Shown in pieces: positions 44,163 to 52,994 of a stretch of 64,000 nt of DNA; within the stretch, counting starts at the first letter, position 1; every line of letters begins with the position of its first letter. The notes beneath the pieces are model-generated. The model did not search any database, was not told where the DNA came from, and saw only the letters and a program-made list of their open reading frames with translations. This stretch comes from Candidatus Methylomirabilota bacterium (GTDB lineage: Bacteria; Methylomirabilota; Methylomirabilia; Rokubacteriales; CSP1-6). Where the stretch lies: contig DASYUQ010000116.1 in assembly GCA_036001065.1 (NCBI GenBank), positions 1 to 64,000 of the forward strand, given 5' to 3'. Made by a program: the position numbers and the translations under genes.

Positions 44163-46136
44163 ATGCGAAGCAGATACCGACCGCCATTTCCGCGGGCCGC
44201 GATGGCCTGCGCCGTCGTCTTCCTGTTCCTGGGCCTGCTGCCCGCCGAGGCACCGGGCAAGGAGATCTGCAAGGACCCTTCAGCCGACCCGGCTGGCTGT
44301 CAGCCGAGCACCTGGGACCCACCCCTCGGCAAGATTCCCAGCCGGCGGGTCAATGCCCTCGGCGAGATCGACCCCTTCTCGAGCGACGCCGACGCGATGG
44401 CCGGAGCGTTTCGCCTCGAGCGCAAGCTGGGCCTGTCGCGCAACTTCCAGCACCTCCACTGGGTTCCGACGTTGGCATCCAAGATCAACCCGGTCACCGG
44501 CGAGAAGTTCGGCGGCGACCTGGACGCGGACGGCAAACTGAAGCGAGGATTTGCCCTTGCCGGCGACTGCATCTACGTCGGACAGGCCAATGGGCCCGGC
44601 CTCGCCGACGGGATGAGCGCCTACCGAATCCAGCCGGACCCCGAGCGCGACGCGCCCGTGCCAATCACCACGCCAATCCCCGAGTTCGCCGCGATCGTCG
44701 ATGCCAGTGGTGTGGGTTATAGCGACGCGGAGCTTCGTGCTCTGCGGTACACGACGACCTCTGGCGCCGATCGCATGCTCCTCGTCCGGATCGCCAGGAC
44801 CACCACAAAAACTATCTTGCAGGTGTTCAACATCGACCCGGCGACGTGCCTGCCGATCAACCAGAGCAACAACTTCAACGTCAATGGCGAGATTCACGAG
44901 TTCTTCGTCTGGAGCGATCCGAAGAACCAGAACCGCGTCCTCGCCATCATGGCATCGTTTGCCGGCGCCGGCCGACCGGATACCAATAGCCCGGGACGGA
45001 AGATCTCCGACGCTTACGTCGTGGGCATCACGGATGAGGCAACTGGAGAGGTACCCGCGGACCTCAAGGTTGCTGCGGAGTTCACGCTTCAGGATGTGGG
45101 CGGCCCTCCGCTCGACGAGCAGCCCGATGCAACCGGCCTTTTTTCGGATGGCCGCTTTGCCGACTTCAGCCACCTGACGGACAGTTACGGAGTTCCGCTC
45201 CGCAAGCAGACGGTCCAGAACAATCGTCTGCACTCCCTCTCGATGTCAGACGACGGAGAGCGCATTTACGTCGCGCACGGCACCGCCGGCTTCTACATCC
45301 TGAACTCGGTGGCGATTGCGAGCCAAATCAACGCCGCGTTGGTCGCTGGTGCGGCGGGCTGCAACAAGGTGTCCACCAACGTGTTCGTCGGCGGCGCAAT
45401 CGGAGGCGACGTCGATGCTCTCAAGCTCCCGCAAGTCGCCAACGACTGCCTCCACATGGTGATGAACGACGATCCCGGTCTTAAGGCCTTCCTCGCTTCC
45501 GGCGCGACCGGCCAGAAGAAGATTCAGAAGTACCAAGCGCTGATGAGCCGCTCACGCATGGACATTGCTCCTGCGATCAGCACCAGCACGGGACTCCACA
45601 GCGCCGTCTGGGTACCCAACCGACCCTCCCTCGACAAGTCGAACACGAAGAATCGTCCTGCCTACGTGATCATCCCCGACGAGAAGACGGACTGTCCTGC
45701 CGGGGGCTTCGGCATCGCTTCCATAGACTCCGAAATCACCCCCACCCTAGTGGGCACCTTCACCGTTCCGATCGTTCAGATCGAGAACTGTATGTTCCAG
45801 GCGACAACCGAGCCGAGCGGCCAACCCCGCCGCCGACGCCGCATGTTCGTTCACAATCCAACCGTGTTCGAGAACCTCGTGTTCATCACCTGGTTCGGGC
45901 AGGGCCTTCGGGCGATCGACATCTCGCAGCCGCAGACGCCACGCGAGGTGGGCTATGTGATGACGGCGCCGCACGGTATGGCGGTGAGCTACCCGGTTTT
46001 CAAAGACGGGCTGATCTACTGGGAGGACAGCAATACCGGCATCCACGTCGCGAAGTATTTCGGGCCGAGAGCCGACGAGCTGCCCGGTATCGGGGCAGGG
46101 ATCTTCGAAGGCAACACCACCAGTCCGCACCGATAG
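44163..46136 (+). CDS. Secreted beta-propeller (LVIVD-type) protein
   Basis: A 657-residue exported protein; signal peptide with cleavage near AEAPGKE. The body has propeller-like strands (HSLSMSDDGERIYVAHGTAGFYIL, NLVFITWFGQGLRAIDIS, REVGYVMTAP) as in LVIVD-repeat proteins, and the GLRAIDISQPQTPREVG motif is the LVIVD hallmark. Cysteines suggest disulfides. Function unknown. The next recognisable feature is att copy 2. Confidence 0.75.
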   Translation: MRSRYRPPFPRAAMACAVVFLFLGLLPAEAPGKEICKDPSADPAGCQPSTWDPPLGKIPSRRVNALGEIDPFSSDADAMAGAFRLERKLGLSRNFQHLHWVPTLASKINPVTGEKFGGDLDADGKLKRGFALAGDCIYVGQANGPGLADGMSAYRIQPDPERDAPVPITTPIPEFAAIVDASGVGYSDAELRALRYTTTSGADRMLLVRIARTTTKTILQVFNIDPATCLPINQSNNFNVNGEIHEFFVWSDPKNQNRVLAIMASFAGAGRPDTNSPGRKISDAYVVGITDEATGEVPADLKVAAEFTLQDVGGPPLDEQPDATGLFSDGRFADFSHLTDSYGVPLRKQTVQNNRLHSLSMSDDGERIYVAHGTAGFYILNSVAIASQINAALVAGAAGCNKVSTNVFVGGAIGGDVDALKLPQVANDCLHMVMNDDPGLKAFLASGATGQKKIQKYQALMSRSRMDIAPAISTSTGLHSAVWVPNRPSLDKSNTKNRPAYVIIPDEKTDCPAGGFGIASIDSEITPTLVGTFTVPIVQIENCMFQATTEPSGQPRRRRRMFVHNPTVFENLVFITWFGQGLRAIDISQPQTPREVGYVMTAPHGMAVSYPVFKDGLIYWEDSNTGIHVAKYFGPRADELPGIGAGIFEGNTTSPHR

Positions 46137-46328
46137 GCGCCCTGGCCGGCTCCTCGCGCTAGCCCCCTCCGGGTGGCGACGAGGGCGGACCGGAAGGGAC
46201 CGCCGCCTGGGGTTGCGACGGAGGTCAAGCAAGGCCTCCGGTTGCGCCTGGGTTGCGTCCGGTGCCGCGTTTTGCCTCGGTATGCAACCCGTAAAGGGTT
46301 AACATACCGACGCGATGACGGGCTCGAT

Positions 46329-46392
46329 CTTCCGCAGCAAGTTCAACACCGCGCTGGGCATCGAGGCCCAGGGGTTTTGCGTGCTCAGGTAG
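46329..46392 (+). repeat. Island attachment-site repeat, copy 2
   Basis: Sixty-four bases nearly identical to the 3' end of the AhpD-like gene (copy 1), including the stop codon, with no upstream part of the gene. Upstream lies a cluster of ggttgcg repeats (46210-46255), possible arm-type sites. The integrase fragment ends 10 bases beyond. Confidence 0.75.
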
Positions 46393-46401
46393 TTCAAGGA
46401 C

Positions 46402-46740
46402 TTACCGAGCACGGTTCTCTGTTGCCTCGGCGACCCTCTGAATCTCCGGTGACACGGGGGTGACAGACGGAGGCAGGTCCTGAGGCAGCCATCGCGCGTA
46501 GACCCGAAGCAGGACACTTGCGCTGCGCCATCCGCCCTGCTGCTGGACGTAGAGCAACGGAGCGTTCCGGCTCAGGAGGGTCGAGGCGAAGGTGTGGCGC
46601 AGCTGCTCGGGTGACCGGTAGCGGACGCGGCCGGCCGCCAGGACCCGGCGCCACTTCCGGTGGAGTTCCATAGAGGACAGAGGCGCCCCGGCACGCGCGA
46701 AGACGCCGTCGAGGCCGCCATCGATTGGCGCTACGCAAAG
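46402..46740 (-). pseudogene. Tyrosine recombinase (integrase), C-terminal fragment
   Basis: About 110 codons ending at 46402 encode the recombinase catalytic C-terminus: RYRSPEQLRHTFASTLLSRN (box II R-x-x-H context), APLLYVQQQGGWRSASVLLRVYARWLP (the G-(H/W) and catalytic Tyr region). N-terminal domains and the first catalytic Arg are missing; the frame beyond ~46740 is a shadow of the HEPN fragment. It abuts att copy 2, the usual position of an integrase. Confidence 0.7.
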
Positions 46741-47061
46741 GAGCCGCGTCTCGCAGTGGGCAGAATCTGGAGCGGTATCGAGGCCGTGTTCGGCGTTTCC
46801 TCTGAGCTGGTCTATCGGATCTCGATCCTGTGTGCCAGTCTGCTCGAAAAACGGGGCGAGCCCAGGAGGGCGAGGTTTCAGGCTGTGAAGAGACTCTACG
46901 GCCTTCGAAGCAAGGCGGTTCACGGCGAACCTTTGCCGCGAGAGCAGCTCGTGTTGGCGATGAACGACTCGTACAGGCTGCTGCGCGAGCTCCTGCTCCT
47001 TACAATCGAGAGGGGCCATGTTCTTGGAGCCGACGATTTCGACGATGCGCTCTTTGGCTGA
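46715..47061 (+). pseudogene. Apea-like HEPN-domain fragment
   Basis: About 115 residues: EPRLAVGRIWSGIEAVFGVSS, a middle helix, then AVKRLYGLRSKAVHGEPLP with the RxxxxH (RSKAVH) motif of HEPN RNases, and a C-terminal helix. It resembles the C-terminal HEPN domain of defence and abortive-infection proteins. The N-terminal part is absent; the 5' end runs into the integrase fragment. Confidence 0.55.
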
Positions 47062-47211
47062 ACGAGGCCGGCCTACAGGAGGTAGCCGAACCTTACAGCG
47101 CCGCGGGCCGGGTGCTCGTGTTGCTCGCACTGCGGCCGCTGACCGTGCGCTTCCGGGGGAGGAAAGCGAATTCGTCATCTCGGTTCAGGCTAGGGCAACA
47201 TTCACCAACAT

Positions 47212-47481
47212 TTGCAGAGTTTGGGGGGGTACGTGGCGCAGCCACCGCTTCGGTTGCTGCATTCTGAAGCCATCCTCAGTAGAGTGAAGCTTGACCAGTT
47301 TCGTCGGTTATCGACGGCCGAGCTTATTGAGTCCCTGGCGTTGGGTAGGCCGGGAGCGCTGAAGGCGAGGCCAGACGGTACTGTGCTCGACGGCCATCAC
47401 CGAATCGTGGTCTTGCGCGAGCGGGGCGTCAGCGTGGACGCCCTTCCGCGAGAAGTGGTGCCTCAAGAGGTGGGAGAATAG
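47212..47481 (+). CDS. ParB-N-like small protein (cassette-like)
   Basis: An 89-residue protein whose core, RRLSTAELIESLALGRPGAL then RPDGTVLDGHHRIVVLRERG and VDALPREVV, is the small ParB/sulfiredoxin-like fold (DGHHR motif) seen as a stand-alone cassette gene. The real start may be the GTG near 47286 before KLDQFRRL. Six bases upstream of the phosphatase gene. Confidence 0.65.
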   Translation: MQSLGGYVAQPPLRLLHSEAILSRVKLDQFRRLSTAELIESLALGRPGALKARPDGTVLDGHHRIVVLRERGVSVDALPREVVPQEVGE

Positions 47482-47486
47482 TAGGG

Positions 47487-48035
47487 ATGGGAGCGAAGGT
47501 CTTCTGGATCGCTGGGCCGTGGCAAGGACGACTCGGGATTGTCCCTCGACCCCGCGGCGCAGAGTGGCTCGACGATGAGACGCGAGCTTGGCGTGAGGCG
47601 GGTATCGACATTGTCGTGTCGCTTTTGGAGCCTGACGAGGAAGTGGAACTCGCCCTTGCTGGCGAATCGGCCTCTTCTGCGGCCAGCGGCCTCGAATTTC
47701 GCTCCTTCCCTATCCCTGATCGTAGTGTTCCGAACTCTCGCGAGGCAGTTGCGCAGTTGGTAGATCAAATCGTCGCTGCGCTGAAAGCGGGAAAGAGCGT
47801 CGCCCTCCATTGCCGCCAAGGCATAGGCCGATCGGCGATGGTCGCAGCAGCTGCTCTCATCTCAAGCGGTCAGAATGCTGAGACTGCAATTAAAGCTATT
47901 CGGGGATCAAGGGGAATCGAGGTCCCGGAGACCGACGCACAGCGGCAGTGGATTTCGGACTTTTCTTCATGGCTTGCCAACAAACGTGCTGCCCAAGCAC
48001 GGCATGCAGCTGACAGCGCTCCGCGCCGCAGCTGA
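47487..48035 (+). CDS. Dual-specificity/tyrosine protein phosphatase-like protein
   Basis: A 182-residue protein with the P-loop HCRQGIGRS (C109, R115) and a candidate general-acid Asp in PIPDRSVP (D78). Spacing matches the short cysteine phosphatases of the DSP/PTP-like group found as solitary genes in mobile regions. Forms a pair with the ParB-like gene; the two may be a phosphorylation-based or defence cassette, unproven. Base use is less GC-rich than the core genes. Confidence 0.75.
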   Translation: MGAKVFWIAGPWQGRLGIVPRPRGAEWLDDETRAWREAGIDIVVSLLEPDEEVELALAGESASSAASGLEFRSFPIPDRSVPNSREAVAQLVDQIVAALKAGKSVALHCRQGIGRSAMVAAAALISSGQNAETAIKAIRGSRGIEVPETDAQRQWISDFSSWLANKRAAQARHAADSAPRRS

Positions 48036-48053
48036 TCGCGAGAGTTCGCTGCG

Positions 48054-48374
48054 ATGAGTGATCCATACTCCGAGCTCGAAGCCATGTGGACCCGCCATGT
48101 CACCGGCGACCGGTCGCATACTGAAAGGGACCTTTTTGCGCTCTTGGAGAGCCAAGGCATCCGACTGCGGCAGGACGATGGAGAGTTGAGACAGTTGACG
48201 GTTTCCCGGCCAACGTCCGTTGCGAGCGCTTTTGTGATCGGCTTACGGTATGACAAGAGAGACGGAACACAGACTGAAGACCTCTTCTCCATCGAGAAAG
48301 GTCGCTCAATCGAACGCCACTACAGAGGTGCTCTTGAACGCAAGTGGCCCGAGTACCGAGGAACGCACAAGTAA
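48054..48374 (+). CDS. Hypothetical protein (cassette-like)
   Basis: A 106-residue acidic protein: DPYSELEAMWTRHVTGDR, then FALLESQGIRLRQDDGELR and a central VASAFVIGLRYDKRDG. No family recognised. Less GC-rich than flanking core genes. An attC-like site lies ~100 bases downstream. Confidence 0.6.
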   Translation: MSDPYSELEAMWTRHVTGDRSHTERDLFALLESQGIRLRQDDGELRQLTVSRPTSVASAFVIGLRYDKRDGTQTEDLFSIEKGRSIERHYRGALERKWPEYRGTHK

Positions 48375-48472
48375 CAAGTCTTGTACACGCTGGTCGTCGA
48401 TGCACACGCTCCAGCAACGTCGGTAAACACGATTGGCCTGCTCTCGCCGGGATGGGGATGTTGAAGATGGCA

Positions 48473-48554
48473 GCTAACCACGCGTTGAACCGGACCGCCG
48501 GCAAGCGTCGCTTGCGGGTACCCTCGTCGCGTCGCTCCTCGGCGGCCGGTTAGC
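48473..48554 (+). other. attC-like recombination site
   Basis: gctaac (48473-48478) and gttagc (48549-48554) bound 82 bases. Inner arms ccggaccgccg and cggcggccgg pair with one extra base, and a central hairpin gcaagcg-t-cgcttgc lies between. This is the attC plan. A truncated second one begins gctaacaagcgg at 49068 after the next gene. Confidence 0.5.
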
Positions 48555-48571
48555 GCGACCGTTGCGGGGCC

Positions 48572-49060
48572 GTGAGCAACGTGGTCGACGGAATCGGATT
48601 GAACCAGCTCTCCGATGGCGCGACTGTCCAAGACCTGTATGCCTGCAGGTGTGGTGTCGTCCCGTTGGTTGCTGGGGTGTACATTGTCATGCGCAATGCG
48701 ACGGGGAAGCCCGTCTTTCTCCCGAAGAGCGAGGCCGGATGGTTCAAGGGCCAAGATCCTTCCTACCCCACCGATGTCGTGGAAGAGAACTGGGTGGAAG
48801 GTGCTCGAGTCGTATACGTCGGGAAAGCAGCCGGGCGCCAAGGACTTCGGCAACGTCTACGCCAGTTAGTCGACTTCGGATATGGAGAACCTGTAGGCCA
48901 TCGGGGCGGCCGTCTTCTGTGGCATCTTTCCGATTGGCGAGGTCTCGCGGTGCATTGGCGAGTATGTGCGGACCATCACGCCGACTCATCGGAGTCTCGC
49001 CTCATCGAGCAATTCAGGGCGACTCACGGCAAGACGCCATTCGCAAACGTCTCCAAGTAG
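48572..49060 (+). CDS. GIY-YIG-like nuclease-domain protein (cassette-like)
   Basis: A 162-residue protein with a GVYIV ... VVYVGKAAGRQGLRQRL pairing that mimics the GIY-YIG nuclease core (here GVY and YVG), a basic Arg-rich helix, HRGGRLLWHL and a final ES-x-LIEQF ... GKTPFANVS. Catalytic Glu may be in ESRLIEQF. GTG start. Lies between two attC-like sites, as a gene cassette would. Confidence 0.65.
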   Translation: MSNVVDGIGLNQLSDGATVQDLYACRCGVVPLVAGVYIVMRNATGKPVFLPKSEAGWFKGQDPSYPTDVVEENWVEGARVVYVGKAAGRQGLRQRLRQLVDFGYGEPVGHRGGRLLWHLSDWRGLAVHWRVCADHHADSSESRLIEQFRATHGKTPFANVSK

Positions 49061-49332
49061 GGGGTCCGCTAACAAGCGGATATAGTGGGCCTCGCTACCT
49101 GGGACGAGTGTTCTTAGCCGGATTCACGGTTGGGGTCGGTGAAGCGCGTTGTCGTCCGGCTTGCGGCTGCGGCCGACATCGAGGATGTGGACAGCCGGGC
49201 CACCTTCAGGCAATTTCTCCGTTCGATTCGCGGGTGACAGCTGGGTGACAGATTCGAGGCAGGTCATGCATCGACCTGCCTCGATCTGCAACGCAATAAC
49301 GCGGAATTCCAGTGGGCCGTGACTCGACCCAT

Positions 49333-49384
49333 CTTCCGCAGCAAGTTCAACACCGCCCTGGGCATCGAGGCCCAGGGGTTCTGC
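49333..49384 (+). repeat. Island attachment-site repeat, copy 3
   Basis: Fifty-two bases nearly identical to copy 2 (cttccgcagcaagttcaac to ggggttctgc), preceded by the same atcttccgcag context, but diverging before the stop codon. No gene continues upstream. Confidence 0.7.
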
Positions 49385-49717
49385 CCGCCTCCCTCTGAGA
49401 CGAGTGGGAGGGCGGCTGCGCGAGGGTTGCAGTGGTCGATCGCCGGGACCCACGCGCGTCGTGTCCATCGCACCGAGCGCACCGTCATGACGGCTCCGTC
49501 GCCTCGGTCGCCCACCTTGGGAGCATGGCGCTGATTGTCACCGTCCCGACGAGGCGCGTGCCGGCTTGACAACACCATGAGCCACGACGCCAGTGGTTCG
49601 AGGACGGACGGTCCGGCGACGAGACTCCCCCGTCCCGAGGCAGCCGCGCAGGCTTGCGATAAGACGCCATCTCGGCACCGATCGGTCGGGCCTTGCCGTT
49701 CCGGGCTGGGATCGCTG

Positions 49718-49733
49718 CGGCACGATACTTGCG
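49718..49733 (+). promoter_or_regulatory. Sigma-54-type (-24/-12) promoter
   Basis: cGGCACGATACTTGCg: the GG (49719-49720) and GC (49731-49732) doublets are 10 bases apart, with GGCAC and TTGC matching the -24/-12 consensus. It predicts a start near 49744, seven bases before the carbamoyltransferase ATG. Exopolysaccharide-type operons are often sigma-54 dependent. Confidence 0.5.
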
Positions 49734-49750
49734 AATGACAGGGGCCGGCT

Positions 49751-51616
49751 ATGTCCCGGATCCTGGGCGTCTCGGCTTTCTATCACGATTCCGCGGCCGC
49801 TGTGCTGAGCGACGGCGAGGTCGTGGCGGCCGCGCAGGAAGAGCGGTTCACGCGGAAGAAGCACGACTCCGCGTTCCCCCGTCACGCGGTCGCCCACTGC
49901 CTGGATGAAGCGGGCCTCTCCGTCGACGAACTCGACGCGGTGGTCTTCTACGACAAGCCGTTCCTCAAGTTCGAGCGCCTGCTCGAGACCTACTACGCCT
50001 TCGCCCCCCGCGGCCTGAAGTCCTTCCTCTCGGCGATGCCCGGCTGGATCAAGGAAAAGCTCATGCTCAAGAGCCTGATCCTGGACGAGCTGTCGGAGAT
50101 CGAGCGCTTCGATCGGAAGCGCTTGCGGCTCCTGTTCCCCGAGCACCACCTCTCGCACGCGGCCAGCGCGTTCTATCCTTCTCCCTTCCCGGAGGCGGCG
50201 GTCGTGACCATCGACGGCGTCGGGGAGTGGGCGACGGCCTCTATCTGCCGCGGGCACGAGAACCGGTTGGCTATCCTGCGAGAGCTTCGCTTCCCTCACT
50301 CCGTCGGTCTCCTCTACTCAGCCTTCACATACTTCCTGGGGTTCCGGGTCAACTCCGGGGAATACAAGCTGATGGGACTGGCGCCCTACGGGGACTCGGC
50401 GTCCGAGCGGGTGGAGCGGTACGCCGCGCTGATCCGGACACGCCTCGTGGATGTCAGGCCGGACGGATCCATCTGGCTGGACCAGCGGTATTTCGATTTC
50501 GCGACCGGTCTCAGGATGGTCGATGAGGATCGGTGGCGGCAGCTGTTCGGCGTGCCGGCCCGGAGGCCTGAAGAGGAGTTGCTGCCCGAATACTGCGACC
50601 TGGCGCTGGCGATCCAGAAGGTCACGGAAGAAATCGTGCTCAACATGGTGCGGGAGGCCCGGCGGTTGACCGGCTCGAGGTATCTCTGCCTGGCCGGGGG
50701 CGTGGCCCTCAATTGCGTGGCCAACGGGAAGATCCTCAAGAGCGGGCTGTTCGACGAGATCTGGATCCAACCGGCGGCCGGAGACGCCGGTGGGGCGCTG
50801 GGGGCCGCCTACTGCGCCCATCACATCTGGTTGAACAATCCCCGGGAGGCCGACGGCAAGACCGACCGAATGAACGGGGCCTACCTGGGACCGCAGTACT
50901 CAGAGGCTCAGGTCCGGCAGGCCGTCCGCAGACACCGCGCGTCGTTCCGGCATTATGAGGACTTCGGCGCGCTGTGTGACGAGGTCGCCGGCCTGCTCGA
51001 CGCCGGGAACGTGGTGGCCTGGCATCAGGGGCGGATGGAGTGGGGGCCGCGGGCACTCGGGAACCGCAGCATTCTCGCCGATGCCCGGAACCCCGAGATG
51101 CAGAAGAAGCTCAACTTGAAGATCAAGTTCCGCGAGGGGTTCCGCCCGTTCGCGCCGTCTGTGCTGATGGAGGACCTCGAAGAGTACTTCGACATCGAAA
51201 CCCCATCCCCATACATGCTCCTCATCGCGGAAGTGCGGGAGGAGCGGAGAAAGGCGCTGCCGGAAGGATACGGGGCCCGAGGCTGGCGGGAGAAGTTGTA
51301 CCACATCCGCTCCGACATCCCGGCCGTGACGCACATCGATTTCTCCGCCCGGTTGCAGACCGTCCACCAGGAGACGAACCCCCGCTACTGGCGGCTGCTC
51401 AAGGCGTTCAAGGATCGGACGGGCTACGGCCTCGTCTCGAACACGAGCTTCAATGTCCGAGGGGAGCCGATCGTGTGCACACCGGAGGACGCCTACCGGT
51501 GCTTCATGCGGACGGAGATCGACTACCTGGTGATCGGAAACCTTCTGTTCGACAAGCGCCGGCAGCCGGTGTGGCCGGAGGAGCGGGACTGGAGAGAGAC
51601 GGTTGGGGTGGACTAG
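49751..51616 (+). CDS. Carbamoyltransferase (NodU/CmcH/TobZ family)
   Basis: A 621-residue enzyme that would carbamoylate a hydroxyl of a sugar or natural product using carbamoyl phosphate and ATP. N-terminal Kae1-like domain: ILGVSAFYHDSAAAVL, FPEHHLSHAASAFYPSPF (metal His residues), IDGVGEW, GEYKLMGLAPYG, LAGGVALNCVANGKIL. C-terminal YrdC-like domain: GRMEWGPRALGNRSILADAR, NTSFNVRGEPIVCTPEDA. Length fits. First gene of a carbamoyltransferase-SGNH-DUF5989-SxtJ operon, a combination seen in polysaccharide and saxitoxin-type clusters. Confidence 0.92.
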   Translation: MSRILGVSAFYHDSAAAVLSDGEVVAAAQEERFTRKKHDSAFPRHAVAHCLDEAGLSVDELDAVVFYDKPFLKFERLLETYYAFAPRGLKSFLSAMPGWIKEKLMLKSLILDELSEIERFDRKRLRLLFPEHHLSHAASAFYPSPFPEAAVVTIDGVGEWATASICRGHENRLAILRELRFPHSVGLLYSAFTYFLGFRVNSGEYKLMGLAPYGDSASERVERYAALIRTRLVDVRPDGSIWLDQRYFDFATGLRMVDEDRWRQLFGVPARRPEEELLPEYCDLALAIQKVTEEIVLNMVREARRLTGSRYLCLAGGVALNCVANGKILKSGLFDEIWIQPAAGDAGGALGAAYCAHHIWLNNPREADGKTDRMNGAYLGPQYSEAQVRQAVRRHRASFRHYEDFGALCDEVAGLLDAGNVVAWHQGRMEWGPRALGNRSILADARNPEMQKKLNLKIKFREGFRPFAPSVLMEDLEEYFDIETPSPYMLLIAEVREERRKALPEGYGARGWREKLYHIRSDIPAVTHIDFSARLQTVHQETNPRYWRLLKAFKDRTGYGLVSNTSFNVRGEPIVCTPEDAYRCFMRTEIDYLVIGNLLFDKRRQPVWPEERDWRETVGVD

Positions 51617-52811
51617 AGCCGTCCTGGAAGCGGCGGCGATCGGTCTCGGGGTGGTCCTCTACTCTGGCTTCGTCTTCAACCGGGACGTCGATTCCCCTTT
51701 CGTCTACGTCTCGGTCGGCACGGCCGTCCTCCTCATGGGTGCGGCGGTCGCGTCGAGAGCAGGGACGGCGTTCAAGGCCCTTCTCTTCAACGTCGCCGTG
51801 CTGGCTCTGGCCGTGGGGGTGGCCGAGGCGTACTTCGGGGGATGGCTGCCGTTCGGCCGGGGAGGGAGCCAGGCGCCAGCTCTGAAGTACGAAGGGGAGT
51901 TCTTTGGGCGGATCGGGGGCGGGTATTTCGTCCCGGACGAGCTCCGCGGGTACGCCGCCGCGCCCAACGTGAAGGCGCGCGCGAGGGTGTGGGCGGGCAG
52001 CCGAGTCTTGGAGGACGTGGTCTACACCACCAACCCCCACGGTCTTCGGATAGCACCGCACGACCTGAAGACCTTTCCGGCCACCCGGGCCGGCGAGTAC
52101 GAGAACGTCGTGTTCTTCGGCTGCTCGGTGACGGTCGGCGAGGGCGTGGGCGATCGGGAAACCATGCCGTGGGTGTTTGAGGCGCTCGCGAAGGGAAGAT
52201 TCCGGGCGTACAACTTCGGATTCCACGGCTACGGCCCTCATCAGATGCTCCGGATCCTCGAAACCGGCCTCATCGATGAATTCGCTGGAGGCAAGTCTCC
52301 CAGCCGAGCCGTGTACCAGGGACTCATCGAGCATATCGAGCGATCGGCCGGAAACTACCCGGCCGTCTCGTGGGGGCCGTCCGCGCCGAGGTATGTCCTC
52401 GGCAGGGATGGGGCGGTGCAGTACCGCGGACCGTTCTACGCGAGCTACGGGGACGCCGCCTTTTCCGTGCTCAACCGCTCCCACATCTTTCCAGCGGTGG
52501 CTCCGGTCCTCCTAGGCTGGCGGAGGACGTCGAGGGACATCGACCTCTACGTGGCGATCGTCAAGAGATCGAAGGAGCTGTTCGAGGCGCGATACGGGGG
52601 ACAATTCAGTGTCGTCATGTGGGGGGCCTACGACAAAGATTACTCCGTGGTTGTGGAGCGGCTGCGAGCGGCCAACATCAGACTCTTGGAGGTGCACAGG
52701 ATCATCGCCGACATCTATACGGCCGATTGGAAGCACAAGCTGAATGGCAACGAGCATCCGAATGCGGCGACCCACGCATTGATCGCGAAGTTCCTGCTCG
52801 AGACGCTTTGA
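51603..52811 (+). CDS. SGNH-hydrolase-fold membrane protein
   Basis: A 402-residue TTG-started protein: two N-terminal helix pairs (GVVLYSGFVF..., VLALAVGVAEAYF), then an extracytoplasmic SGNH-like domain: FFGCSVTVGEGVGD (block I with Cys-Ser in place of Asp-Ser), NFGFHGYGPHQML (Gly/Asn blocks) and NEHPNAATHALIA (block V His). Could acylate or deacylate a glycan that the carbamoyltransferase also modifies. Its 5' end overlaps the preceding gene by 14 bases. Confidence 0.75.
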   Translation: MGWTRAVLEAAAIGLGVVLYSGFVFNRDVDSPFVYVSVGTAVLLMGAAVASRAGTAFKALLFNVAVLALAVGVAEAYFGGWLPFGRGGSQAPALKYEGEFFGRIGGGYFVPDELRGYAAAPNVKARARVWAGSRVLEDVVYTTNPHGLRIAPHDLKTFPATRAGEYENVVFFGCSVTVGEGVGDRETMPWVFEALAKGRFRAYNFGFHGYGPHQMLRILETGLIDEFAGGKSPSRAVYQGLIEHIERSAGNYPAVSWGPSAPRYVLGRDGAVQYRGPFYASYGDAAFSVLNRSHIFPAVAPVLLGWRRTSRDIDLYVAIVKRSKELFEARYGGQFSVVMWGAYDKDYSVVVERLRAANIRLLEVHRIIADIYTADWKHKLNGNEHPNAATHALIAKFLLETL

Positions 52812-52824
52812 AAGGAGAGGGGCC

Positions 52825-52974
52825 ATGGCACTGGCCAGGGACCTGTGGGACTTTCTGAAGGAACGAAAGAAGTGGTGGCTGGCACCGGTTGTCATCATGC
52901 TGGCGCTGATCGGTCTCCTCATCGTGGGCGGCGGCGCCTCGGCCATCGCCCCGTTTATCTACACCATCTTCTGA
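52825..52974 (+). CDS. DUF5989 family single-helix protein
   Basis: A 49-residue protein not in a typical size range: RDLWDFLKERKKWWLAPVVI, one helix, ending SAIAPFIYTIF. DUF5989 proteins have this EL-W-DFL-ERKK-WLLPI start and SAVAPFIYTLF end and occur beside SxtJ and carbamoyltransferase genes, as here. An AAAGGAGAGG site precedes the ATG. Confidence 0.85.
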   Translation: MALARDLWDFLKERKKWWLAPVVIMLALIGLLIVGGGASAIAPFIYTIF

Positions 52975-52994
52975 TCCCGCGCGTAGGGCGAACA

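Larger units (their letters stand above)
49061..49750. other. Gene-free stretch holding att copy 3 and integrase-tail remnant
   Basis: No gene on either strand is convincing. It starts with a truncated attC-like end (49068), then an integrase-tail-like segment: gggtgacag and gaggcaggtc near 49240-49265 repeat the same words in the integrase fragment near 46450-46480. Att copy 3 and the sigma-54-type promoter at 49718 follow. Confidence 0.5.

Noticed and set aside
49210-49240. Possible tRNA 3' end (ttcgatt) near att copy 3
   Set aside because: No cloverleaf can be formed around it; the att sites belong to a protein-gene end.
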